Below, piece after piece: positions 20,895 to 43,582 of a stretch of 64,000 nt of DNA. The notes beneath the pieces were generated by a model, which was given only the letters and a program-made list of their open reading frames with translations, was not told where the DNA came from and ran no database searches. Made by a program: the position numbers and the translations under genes. Source of the DNA: Beaufortia kweichowensis. Its lineage: Eukaryota; Chordata; Actinopteri; Cypriniformes; Gastromyzontidae. The stretch is from contig CM032795.1 in assembly GCA_019155185.1 (NCBI GenBank), positions 22,497,265-22,561,264 of the forward strand, given 5' to 3'. Position 1 is the first letter of the stretch; each line of letters opens with the position of its first letter.

Positions 20895-32444
<11,550 letters not shown>

Positions 32445-32772
32445 TCTGACATGAAAGTTATGGGACAGCAATCATGTTTTACAAACCAGACAAACTGCAC
32501 AGATAGTTCTGGTAAAACCTTAAAAGAAAACGTGCACATCAACATTGACGTACGTGATAGCAGTGCTTTAGCATCATAACAGTTGTGTTCTTTATTTCTT
32601 CAATTTCGTTCTCAAGCACATTTCTGTGACACTGACAAACACGTTATATAAAAGTATTAGAAAGTAAGTGATAACTTGCCTCTATCGGTAAACAGTCTGT
32701 GTCGATTCTATGATGATAGCGGATCGGTTAGCTTTAGCTCCGCTAGCCGGCAAACAAACGCTTGTGCTCAGT

Positions 32773-32785
32773 GTTGCTCCGCAAC
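32773..32785. promoter_or_regulatory. Candidate RFX X-box at the ift74 promoter
   Basis: GTTGCTCCGCAAC is an inverted repeat (GTTGC / GCAAC) with a 3-base spacer, upstream of the presumed 5' UTR exon of ift74. X-boxes bound by RFX factors control ciliary genes. The classical site has a 4-base spacer between these arms, so this is an imperfect match. A CTCF-like core with one mismatch lies at about 32820-32835. Confidence 0.35.
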
Positions 32786-33133
32786 CACCTGACTGTTTGC
32801 GACATTTCCTGTGAGATCTGCTGCCCTCTGCAGGTCATAAACACTCAACGAAAATCACTGTGTTGTACAAATAATCAAAAAGTACAATTAAATAAAAAAA
32901 GGGGTTGTCACTTGCTATTCATGTACATTAGTTTTTACATTTTTGCTGTTTCAAGAAATAGAAATAGAAATAGTATTTTTTTCATCTCTTTGCAAAGGCG
33001 AAACATGCCTATGGTCAACTTGTGTTCAATTATTTAAAAATGAATAAAAGTGCTTATATATAAATGAAATAAAGACACATATACTTTGCCACACAATCTC
33101 TAAAAACTCCCTCTCTGTCAACGTGTAACTATC

Positions 33134-34070
33134 TGTCACGGAGTCGAATACGATCCCACACTTCACCCGTTCTGCATCCCCGGACTATTGAACTCAATCT
33201 CCCACGATTCATTGCACCCAGCTCACCTGTTCCCCATCACCTGCACTCAGCCCCGCAACCAGCTTCACCTGTTGATGTCATTACCTGGACTCTATTTAAT
33301 GTGTGTGTTTTCTTTGTGTCATTGTCTGGTATTGTTGTTATTTTGTTGGTGTGACTGACTATTGTATGTTCCTGAGAGCTGTAAGGTTAACTCCGCGAGT
33401 GGTTTACCGCTGTTATTTCTGCCTGTTTGATTCCCATCTGAAGTGAGGTTTGTACCTGTTTGATTGCCATCTGAAGTGAGGTTTGTACCTGTTTGATTCC
33501 CATCTGAATTGAGGTTTGTACCTGTTTGATTTTCCTCTGAAGTGAGGTTTGTACCTGTTTGATTCCTCTCTGAAGTGAGGTTTGTACCTGTTTGATTCCC
33601 ATCTGAATTGAGGTTTGTACCTGTTTGATTCCCATCTGAATTGAGGTTTGTACCTGTTTGATTCCCATCTGAAGTGAGGTTTGTACCTGTTTGATTGCCA
33701 TCTGAAGTGAGGTTTGTACCTGTTTGATTCCTCTCTGAAGTGAGGTTTGTACCTGTTTGATTTTCCTCTGAAGTGAGGTTTGTACCTGTTTGATTCCTCT
33801 CTGAAGTGAGGTTTGTACCTGTTTGTTTTTCCTCTGAAGTGAGGTTTGTACCTGTTTGATTCCTCTCTGAAGTGAGTACCTGTTTGATTTTTCTGAAGTG
33901 AGGTTTGTACCTGTTTGATTTTCCTCTGAAGTGAGGTTTGTACCTGTTTGATTCCCATCTGAAGTGAGGTTTGTACCTGTTTGATTTTCCTCGGATGAAG
34001 TTCAAGTAAAAGACTTTGATCAGTGTTCTCGTGTATGTCTCGTCTGCTGCACGGTAACACTATCGTTATT
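33134..34070. mobile_element. LTR-like element with internal minisatellite
   Basis: Begins TGTCACGGAGTCG and ends near CACGGTAACA. Inside are a TATA-like CTCTATTTAATG and, near the right end, AGTAAAAGACTTTG like a polyadenylation region. This organisation resembles a solo LTR of a fish Gypsy-type element, but target duplications were not resolved. About 570 bp of its interior is a 33-bp tandem repeat. The right side lies close to the assembly gap. Confidence 0.35.
33420..33995. repeat. 33-bp minisatellite, about 17 copies
   Basis: Unit GTTTGTACCTGTTTGATT plus 15 bases, with variants CCCATC, GCCATC, TTCCTC and CCTCTC before TGAAGTGAG or TGAATTGAG. The period is 33, a multiple of three, so several minus-strand frames stay open for over 200 codons (for example NQTGTNLTSDG repeats). 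One copy near 33870-33895 is shorter. No start context, splice sites or conserved flanks support translation. Confidence 0.95.
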
Positions 34071-34082
34071 CATCAGTTAACT

Positions 34083-34182
34083 NNNNNNNNNNNNNNNNNN
34101 NNNNNNNNNNNNNNNNNNNNNNNNNNNNNNNNNNNNNNNNNNNNNNNNNNNNNNNNNNNNNNNNNNNNNNNNNNNNNNNNNN
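34083..34182. other. Assembly gap (100 N)
   Basis: Exactly 100 unknown bases, a conventional placeholder for a gap of unknown length. It lies between the minisatellite and the FAM111-like remains, so extra repeats or paralogues may be missing here. Confidence 0.99.
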
Positions 34183-34435
34183 CATGTGTTTGACTCTTCT
34201 CTATGCCGTATTTAATATATTGGAATAAAGTATTTAAAGAAGACAAAATAAAGGTAAAATCACACAAAACTAAAACCAAGTAGAAAGAATGTATAAAAAT
34301 GGATATACACTTTACATGTGTAAACATGCATGTAAGTGAGTGAATTGCAATATATTGATGAACAAATAAGTTTGATCTATAATGTAAATAATGTATAATC
34401 AATAATGGTATCAACTAAAATGTTTTAATCAGGAC

Positions 34436-34639
34436 TCAAGATACTTTTACTATTAATCTGTTTCCATATTCCCTTCCCTTTCTTAACAACATATGCACTA
34501 ATAAGGATCTTTCAAAGAATAAGAATCCAGTTCCAATACTAGAAATATTATCTACAAACACACATATTTCTAGCAAATACACATTACAATGTCTTCTAGC
34601 AGTGAGGGTTTGAAATGGTAATTTCCCTCGAAGAGACAA
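34436..34639 (-). pseudogene. FAM111-like protease fragment
   Basis: A 67-codon minus-strand frame contains SSIGTGFLFFERSLLV, closely resembling SPIGSGFLLFDRFILT just before the catalytic histidine of the adjacent FAM111-like gene. No catalytic exon follows: the homology fades within about 40 residues and the N gap lies 250 bp away. It is best read as the remnant of a second, downstream copy. Confidence 0.45.
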
Positions 34640-34660
34640 AAGCAGAAATATGTGGATGGT

Positions 34661-37600
34661 TTATTCAGGACTTTCCGTCTCAACATCTGTGTAATTCGGT
34701 TGCTCTGCATTGGTGGACATATCACTTACTGCTTCTTCTAAGATATTTACAATGTGTTTATTGCCTATTATTTTAGCTCTTGCTTTGATGTTGTCCAGGA
34801 TGGGCTTCAGGGAATAAGCATATTCCATAACACTCCTAGTTTTACCTCCTTCTCCTTCATACACATAGCCACCGGTGTAAATACCTATCAGCTTGCAATC
34901 TGCATCAAAAACTGGAGAGCCAGAAGCTTTATGAAAGAAACAAGAGTTAGCAGCTATCTGGTTCTTATGAAACTCCCATTTGTCCTCCAAAGCCCGTTTT
35001 GACATAACCTGATAGAACAGAATGTTTTCAGATACGTGTTTATCTTCAGCCTCTTGACGATTCGCTGTGCCAATGACGAAACATGGGTCCATTTTCTTCA
35101 CCCCACCATCTGGATGGCCTACAATGCAGATCTCACTTCTGTTATCAGGTGTGTTATGTCTGTAATGACTGAGCAGTTTAGGATATTCAGTAATTTCTTT
35201 CACTGAACCTTCAAGAAGAGCATAGTCAAGATGGTTGCCCTTGTCATCTTTGCCATAAAAGTAAGATATGAGGTTTGTGATCTGTACACGCTTGATTTCA
35301 TTCTGGTCCAGGTCTTCAAAACCAAATACAGCAGTGTAATCAGCAGGCTTAAATGCTGTAAGGTTGAATAGACCAATCACATGTGCATTAGTGAGAATAA
35401 ATCTGTCGAAGAGCAAGAATCCACTTCCAATGGGAGATCCATCCTTTCTGATCTGACATACAGACATAGAGAGAGTCATGATCTTCTTCACTTTCTTCAC
35501 GTCTGAGAAACTTTGACTGCTTTTATCATATTCTGCTCTGAAGAACTTTGTGACCTCAGAGTGGTTCTTAAGGCTCTTTTGCTTTTTTAGCTTCTGTAGT
35601 AAACTTGTACACTGTGCGAGCACAAGTGTCTGAATCATTGATTCGATTGAAGCTATAGATGCCTGAGTGCTTTGTTCTGTAATTTTATGTTCAGTGTTGA
35701 CAGGGTGCTGTTCAGGATTTTGTTCAAGGTGCTGTTCAGGATGCTGCTCAACACTAGTTTTTTCTACAGCATCAGAAAAAGCTGCATTTGTTGTAGTACT
35801 GTCATTGGTTGGACTATCCTGGCTATCTTCCCATTGTCTGTTTTCATTAAGAATTACCTCAAAATTCTTATTTTTATGATTATCTACATACTCTGACATC
35901 TGATGAACTGTGTCACTCTCACAGTCAGATAGTGCACACTTTTTCTCGAATATGTTATCAGTGAATCGCCCATCACGCTGAAGAGCAGTTTTAAACCTCT
36001 CTCCCTCAAATGCATAAACACAAACATTAAGAATACCTGATGTTGGAAGTGCAAAGTTTCTCATTACATGCCTAATGTTCTTTCCTCCTTTAGTTTTAAT
36101 ATTAAATGCGACAAAGTTTCCACTAAGGGGTAAATCATTTGTTTTTTGTTTTTGTTGTTTTGCTTTATCTGTAATGAACGTTATGTGTAAGATATCAGTT
36201 GATTTTAAAAGCTTGCAGGGAAAATCTGTATTTACAGCAGCTGTTTTGTTTTTGCTGATAACAATTTCTTTACCCTGGTTCATCTTTACAATACTTCTAA
36301 AAACTACATTTGTATTTAGTGCATCAATCACAGTCATGGATGTACTGCATGAAATTCCATGTTTTTGTCTATTATATTGAAATTTAAAAGAATGTATTTT
36401 CCCTTCCGTTTCCTGTAAAAATGAAGAAAAAACAATGCATCAAAGTTATTTTAATAAATATGAATAAATGATTATTAATAAGGTAGCAAGTGTTAAGTGA
36501 TATACCTGATTCAGATTAGATTTTGAGGGTCTCTCTTTAGGGTCTTTTTGAGGGTCCCTCTCTAGGGTCTGGAAGAATAGCAGCAGTAATGTAAAAATGT
36601 GTATACTCTTTGATATAGGGTGAGGTGGGGTAAGATGACCCCCCCATCTTAAATTTTCCTCTTGACCACAAATGATGCCAGACTCAAAACTTGAGCATAT
36701 TTATAAATTGTGTGTGCACTAATTCATAGTGACATTTCATCTAAGCAAAATTTGTATGTTTATTTGTTCATTGAAGACTTAAGTGCAGAATAATTAACTT
36801 AGATTTGAGAAAGAAAATATTTTTCTGTAATGTAAAGTTAGAGTTGCACCTTTGTTGGGGTAAAAATAAGTTAAAGGCCCCCAAACTATTAGGTTACTAG
36901 AAATTTTGAAAGATAGAAAAGATAAAAAAGTGAATGAGAATGATTGGGAAGTGTTTGCTTGAGCTTACATACACTTCAGGATGAAATTGATGAAATTATC
37001 TTCTAAGTATATGTAAGTCGCTTTGGATAAAAGCATCTGCTAAAGTAAATGTCTGAATGTAAATGTGTTTGGCTGGCTGGTGCCATATCAGCATCTAAAG
37101 TTACATCAGGTTCAGTCTTGACTTAAGTAATCTGGTCATCCTGACATCTTGCTTTTTGATGTCACTGAGCACAACAACTCTGAAAAACTGGCTATTAAGT
37201 GCTTTTCATTTTATTTCATCCTTGAAATAAAATAAGTAAGCATTTCAGCAAGCATTTCACTTATCTTAGAATAAGTGTTCATAGGTTTTTCCTTTTCTTT
37301 TTTGAAAAAATCACTTGTATTAAGAGTATCAAATACAGTCATGGATATTTCATAAGCCAATGAATATGATTCAGAGTTTCAACAAAACCTGAATGCTTTC
37401 TTATGCCCTATTATATGTTTGTTATATGAATGATTCACTACAGTATGAGTGCATGTGTTATTGACCTGCTGCTGGCTCCAGGGTCCTTCTTCAATTTCTT
37501 TCTTAGGCACTTTATCCATCCTTTTCTAGAAAAAATGTAAACATTAATGTTAGGTTGTACTTAACAGAGGTGGGTAGAGAAGCTAAAAATTTTACTCAAG

Positions 37601-40600
37601 TAAAAGTACAAGTAACTGTCTTAAATATCACTTGAGTAAAAGTAAAAAGTATGCAATGAAAAAACTACTCAAGTAGCAAGTTACTAGTTACTTTGAATCT
37701 GATTATATATCATTAATAATATTACATTCATAATATTGCCATTATTTAATATTATTATTTTATATTATATTTTAATCATGTTATTGTATTATTATCATAA
37801 GGAGATACATTTGCAATATACTAATATATTAAATATATTATAGAGTATATTTCATCTATATTCTAATATATTATATTGTAATATATAATATTGACAAACA
37901 CAGAAGAGGCAAGCATTTCTGTGAATTTAATTTAGTCAAAGTATAAAACTTATTTGGAACATTAGACAACATTAGACAATGTCAAAACAGTTTGGAGAGG
38001 TTGGAGTTCACAGTGTGTATAAAATGTAACTAAACTGAGCGCATCTCTTGAGAAAATGTGCAGTGCTTATACAAAATACAAACTGATTTTGGACAAAACT
38101 CGTTTTCACGTTGTGAAACACGTGTGTCTGTTGTGAAAAGCTCTTAAACATTCAAACATTCAGTATACAGTGAGCCAGACACCCATCAATGGGTTTTCTT
38201 CCTTCTGTTAATCAGGTGAGATCACTCATAGTGGGAAACTTAGGAACACGCAGAACATAAAACGTTGGATAAAGTGGATATGAATCTATTATCTATCTAT
38301 CTGTTCAGATGATTCAGTTCTTGCAGTGAACTAAATGAATCATTTAAATGATTCATGACTCTATTCAGACAGGTTTGCCTATTATTCACTCAATGCTTTC
38401 AAAAGAATCGACTCAAATGAATCATTCATTGGCGAATGCCCAAGTAAAACAATAAGGCATCCTTAAAATTAACTACGCATTTTCGTGAAACACTAAAATG
38501 AAGTAACGAAGGAACGTCACATAATGTAACGAAGTAAAAGTACAGATTTTCATTAGAAATATACTCGAGTAAGAGTAAAAGTACCCACTTTTAGATTTAC
38601 TTTAAAAGTACATATTTTCCAAAAATCTTACTCAAGTAAATGTAATGAAGTATATGTAGCGCATTACTACCCATCTATTCTCTCTTTACTTTAACATGAT
38701 GTAAATATGACACTAATCAGAATATATTGTCATCTCTGCTCCTTCAATTGAACTGCAAGATCAACTTCAGTCCAGATACAGTGAGATCTTTATGTCCAAT
38801 AAAGTACACAGTTAACACAGATTTTTAGTATATTCTAAAATATCTGTTTCATTACATGTTAACAATGTCACTAACCTGTGATGTCTCGTCAACTCCCTGA
38901 TCCTGGTCCATGACAGCCTGCCCTGTCTGAAATAAATATAAAAATAAATATATACATCTATATATATAAATATAGTGAATAAATATAAAGCCAAATGCAT
39001 ATATGTAAATAAATCATTTTAGTATATTCTAAGATATCTGTTTCATTACATGTTAACAATGTCACTAACCTGTGATGTCTGGCCAGATCTCTGATCCTGC
39101 TTCATGACAGCCTGCCCTGTCTGAAATAAATATAAAAATAAATATATACATCTATATATATAAATATAGTGAATAAATATAAAGCCGAATGCATATATGT
39201 AAATAAATCATTTTAGTATATTCTAAAATATCTGTTTCATTACATGTTAACAATGTCACTAACCTGTGATGTCTCATCAACTCCTGATCCTAATAATCCA
39301 TGACAGCCTGCCCTGTCTGAAATAAATATAAAATAAATATATACATCTATTAATATAAATATAGTGAAATAAATATAAAGCCAAATGCATATATGTAAAT
39401 AAATCATTTTAGTATATTCTAAAATATCTGTTTCATTACATGTTAACAATGTCACTAACCTGTGATGTCTGGCCAGATCTCTGATCCTGCTTCATGACAG
39501 CCTGCCCTGTCTGAAATAAATATAAAAATAAATATATACATCTATATATATAAATATAGTGAATAAATATAAAGCCAAAATGCATATATGTAAATAAATC
39601 ATTTTAGTATATTCTAAGATATCTGTTTCATTACATGTTAACAATGTCACTAACCTGTGATGTCTGGCCAGATCTCTGATCCTGCTTCATGACAGCCTGC
39701 CCTGTCTGAAATAAAATATAAAATAAATATATACATCTATATATAAATATAGTGAATAAATATAAAGCCGAATGCATATATGTAAATAAAATCATTTTAG
39801 TATATTCTAAAATATCTGTTTCATTACATGTTAACAATGTCACTAACCTGTGATGTCTCAACAACTCCTGATCCTGGTCCATGACAGCCTGCCCTGTCTG
39901 AAATAAATATAAAAATAAATATATACATCTATTAATATAAATATAGTGAAATAAATATAAAGCCAAATGCATATATGTAAATAAATCATTTTAGTATATT
40001 CTAAAATATCTGTTTCATTACATGTTAACAATGTCACTAACCTGTGATGTCTGGCCAGATCTCTGATCCTGCTTCATGACAGCCTGCCCTGTCTGAAATA
40101 AATATAAAAATAAATATATACATCTATATATATAAATATAGTGAATAAATATAAAGCCAAATGCATATATGTAAATAAATCATTTTAGTATATTCTAAGA
40201 TATCTGTTTCATTACATGTTAACAATGTCACTAACCTGTGATGTCTGGCCAGATCTCTGATCCTGCTTCATGACAGCCTGCCCTGTCTGAAATAAATATA
40301 AAATAAATATATACATCTATATATATAAATATAGTGAATAAATATAAAGCCGAATGCATATATGTAAATAAATCATTTTAGTATATTCTAAAATATCTGT
40401 TTCATTACATGTTAACAATGTCACTAACCTGTGATGTCTCGTCAACTCCCTGATCCTGGTCCATGACAGCCTGCCCTGTCTGAAATAAATATAAAAATAA
40501 ATATATACATCTATTAATATAAATATAGTGAAATAAATATAAAGCCAAATGCATATATGTAAATAAATCATTTTAGTATATTCTAAAATATCTGTTTCAT

Positions 40601-42366
40601 TACATGTTAACAATGTCACTAACCTGTGATGTCTGGCCAGATCTCTGATCCTGCTTCATGACAGCCTGCCCTGTCTGAAATAAATATAAAAATAAATATA
40701 TACATCTATATATATAAATATAGTGAATAAATATAAAGCCAAATGCATATATGTAAATAAATCATTTTAGTATATTCTAAAATATCTGTTTCATTACATG
40801 TTAACAATGTCACTAACCTGTGATGTCTGGCCAGATCTCTGATCCTGCTCCATGACCTCAAGGCCCTGTCTGAAATAAATATAAAAATAAATATATACAT
40901 CTATATATATAAATATAGTGAATAAATATAAAGCCAAATGCATATATGTAAATAAATCATTTTAGTATATTCTAAGATATCTGTTTCATTACATGTTAAC
41001 AATGTCACTAACCTGTGATGTCTGGCCAGATCTCTGATCCTGCTCCATGACAGCCTGCCCTGTCTGAAATAAATATAAAAATAAATATATACATCTATAA
41101 ATATAAATATAGTGAATAAATATAAAGCCAAATGCATATAAATCATTTTAGTATATTCTAAAATATCTGTTTCATTACATGTTAACAATGTCACTAACCT
41201 GTGATGTCTGGCCAGATCTCTGATCCTGCTTCATGACAGCCTGCCCTGTCTGAAATAAATATAAAAATAAATATATACATCTATAAATATAAATATAGTG
41301 AATAAATATAAAGCCAAATGCATATATGTAAATAAATCATTTTAGTATATTCTAAAATATCTGTTTCATTACATGTTAACAATGTCACTAACCTGTGATG
41401 TCTCGTCAACTCCCTGATCCTGGTCCATGACAGCCTGCCCTGTCTGAAATAAATATAAAAATAAATATATACATCTATTAATATAAATATAGTGAAATAA
41501 ATATAAAGCCAAATGCATATATGTAAATAAATCATTTTAGTATATTCTAAAATATCTGTTTCATTACATGTTAACAATGTCACTAACCTGTGATGTCTCG
41601 TCAACTCCCTGATCCTGCTCCATGACAGCCTGCCCTGTCTGAAATAAATATAAAAATAAATATATACATCTATATATATAAATATAGTGAATAAATATAA
41701 AGCCAAATGCATATATGTAAATAAATCATTTTAGTATATTCTAAAATATCTGTTTCATTACATGTTAACAATGTCACTAACCTGTGATGTCTGGCCAGAT
41801 CTCTGATCCTGCTCCATGACAGCCTGCCCTGTCTGAAATAAATATAAAAATAAATATATACATCTATAAATATAAATATAGTGAATAAATATAAAGCCAA
41901 ATGTATATATGTAAATAAATCATTTTATATAAATGTCATCTTTAACACTAGACAATTTATTTAAACTATTTAAACAGCTGTTTATAAATACAAAAAAATC
42001 AAGCCGTTTTTCCGAAAAATCGTGCACTGGGTCTGCATCAACCCAATGTGTCAGTGATAGCGTTTTTCCTGTGTATTTGAAAAGGAACTGTACAAATTCA
42101 GCAATTGTGATTCTAAAAATAATAACAATTCTTGGAATCATATAAAGAAAAAAGTGTATAGCAAAGACCAGTTGACAAATGTATTTTGTTATCCTTATTA
42201 GTTTTCTCTGCCCCCCCCCTGCATCCCCTGACCACACGTCCCTGATTATACACAGCCATCTAAATCCAAAGAAATGGGAAAAGACAACACTGTTACCCAC
42301 ATGACTGAATAATGAAGTTGATCTGTCTGTAGGTTTCATTTTCTTGGGGACTGGCTCTTCAGACAT
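34661..42366 (-). CDS. FAM111-like trypsin-fold serine protease with exon array
   Basis: FAM111 proteases are nuclear serine proteases; human FAM111A works at replication forks and restricts some viruses. Exon 1 (ATG 42364-42366) starts MSEEPVPKKMKPTDRS and can use a phase-0 donor (GTGGGT) at about 42300. Then come up to 16 tandem 51-bp exons, 37466-37525 (20 codons), 36506-36568 (21 codons) and the large exon 34661-36412, all phase 0. The large exon opens ETEGKIHSFKFQYNRQ. Numbered from its internal Met at 36335-36337, the catalytic residues are His319 (TNAHV), Asp371 (LDYALLEG) and Ser472 (KASGSPVFD), so the triad is complete. The N-terminal part resembles FAM111 ubiquitin-like regions, and a Glu/Gln/Pro-rich linker (EQHPEQHLEQNPEQHP) precedes the protease. 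If all 13 intact 51-bp exons are used, the protein is about 867 residues. A FAM111A/B split cannot be decided for fish genes. Confidence 0.85.
37565..38678. mobile_element. hAT-like MITE with short inverted ends
   Basis: The left end is CAGAGGTGGGTAG and the right end CTACCCATCT. Next to both ends lie inverted runs rich in ACTCAAGTAAAAGTA / TTTACTTTAAAAGTA. This is the layout of abundant fish non-autonomous hAT elements. It sits in the intron between the 51-bp exon array and the exon 37466-37525. No open frame. Confidence 0.65.
38820..41920 (-). repeat. Tandem array of 16 units (~194 bp), each with one 51-bp exon
   Basis: Plus-strand exon coordinates: 38876-38926, 39070-39120, 39264-39316, 39460-39510, 39655-39705, 39848-39897, 40042-40092, 40236-40286, 40429-40479, 40624-40674, 40818-40869, 41013-41063, 41199-41249, 41393-41443, 41588-41638, 41782-41832. 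On the minus strand each exon has a TTTCAG acceptor and a GTTAGT donor. Thirteen are exactly 51 bp and encode TGQAVMKQDQRSGQTSQ or the variant TGQAVMDQDQGVDETSQ (position 7 is K, D or E). Three units (39264, 39848, 40818) are 53, 50 and 52 bp and would shift the frame if spliced in. Unit start spacing is 193-196 bp, with one at 186. The AT-rich introns are nearly identical between units. Confidence 0.92.
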
Positions 42367-42473
42367 GTTTGTGACTTCTCAGTTTGTCTATGAAGAGAAA
42401 TGCAAATGAATAACAGATTAACAGTTAGCCTTGAGAAAACTACACAGCTTCTGATAACAGCACAGTTGTCTTT

Positions 42474-43430
42474 ATCAGAATATGTGATGTTAACACAAAG
42501 ACTGAAAATATATTTTAAATAAATGCATTAAACTGAAGATTATCAGTATGGTATAATTTCCTGTTTGCTTTTATTTCCACATCTGCTCTCAATTCATCCA
42601 AACCTTGAATCGAAATCGAAAGTATTGAGATTCAAAACTGTCGCTGATTGAAGTATTGCAACTTGATAATGATAACTAATGCGTCTCTTACCCAACACAC
42701 GATCAATATTCAGGAAAGCAAACTTTTCACAGTAAAAAAACATTTAAGGTGATGTTTCAAATAATGCAAAGTTTTATAATACACAGAAAAGGAACTCTTT
42801 ACCTTGTCTAAATTGAATGGAAGTATGAGCCTTTATATGATCTCTTGACTTCTCAACGCTTCTTGTTCAGTGTGTGATACACAACTATTGTCAATCACAG
42901 TCACACCCAGTTTACACACCTGGTTATGCTTTTCAAGGAAATCGAAACTTAAAGCAGACTATAAAATGTGACTACAGCTTCTGTACTGCAGCAGCTATTT
43001 ATTTAATGTGTCCTTTCTAAACTCAAAGTGAAACATCAGTGTTGTTCATTGGATAAAACCTAGACTGGTTAAAAGCATTTTGTACATCTCTAAACAGGTC
43101 TCCATATTAGCAATTAGCAAACAAAAAATATTTATTTATCTGATTTCACCTTCCTATAAATAAACACTTGTTTCTGCACTGCTCTATTGTGTTGTCATTG
43201 ACTGACACATTACAATCATTTGTAATAAATAGTGTTACTGTGCGATACCCCTAAAATATCTGGGACTAACAATGTATTTAAAAAATCTATCCCAATATCT
43301 TAAATAGTATTTTGTGTGACAATCTTTGATTCCTTTAAAAATGACAGAGAGGAACAAACACTCGTGCTTTCCAAACACAACATGATGATAACAGCAGCAT
43401 TAAACATTAAAGATTTACATAATAAATCTT
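42474..43430. repeat. Segmental tandem duplication, proximal copy
   Basis: Shares long identical stretches with 43583-44515, for example TTGAAGTATTGCAACTTGAT and CCAACACACGATCAATATTC. Only a few single-base differences and small indels are seen over about 900 bp. The high identity implies a recent event or gene conversion. Confidence 0.9.
42938..42949. promoter_or_regulatory. Interferon-stimulated response element, proximal
   Basis: GAAATCGAAACT on the plus strand fits the ISRE/IRF consensus GAAANNGAAACT exactly. It lies about 570 bp upstream of the start codon and about 135 bp upstream of a candidate 5' UTR donor at 42803. ISREs act in either orientation. A TATAAAA on the plus strand lies ten bases away, and a TATAAAG-like box on the minus strand lies near 42833, so the exact start site is unresolved. 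Confidence 0.6.
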
Positions 43431-43582
43431 TCTTGTCATCTGCAATTTCATTATATATAAAAAATGTCAGGACTTTGGTTAAAGATAAAGGTTAGGCCTG
43501 ATGATTTTACATTTTTGCAGTGTAGCATAATTTGTTGTTTTATATATATATTATTAAATATAATTCGGTTTGCTAAAGCCAT

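Noticed and set aside
33319..34060. Minus-strand frames of 104-228 codons over the 33-bp repeat as a repeat protein gene
   Set aside because: Open in several overlapping frames purely because the unit has no stops and a period divisible by three. No splice sites, start context or flanking domain support a gene.
38812..41900. Minus-strand frames of 60-143 codons rich in Ile, Tyr and Phe in the array
   Set aside because: They read through AT-rich introns and use the exon in a frame other than the phase-0 frame that joins the protease exon.
38820..41920. CRISPR-like array or simple satellite
   Set aside because: Units are ~194 bp with no alternating unique spacers, and each carries correctly placed splice sites around an in-frame exon. 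Exon amplification explains it better.
41920..42366. 148-codon frame continuing past FAM111-like exon 1
   Set aside because: Only the first ~22 codons look like the protein. Beyond a donor near 42300 the frame runs through intron sequence.
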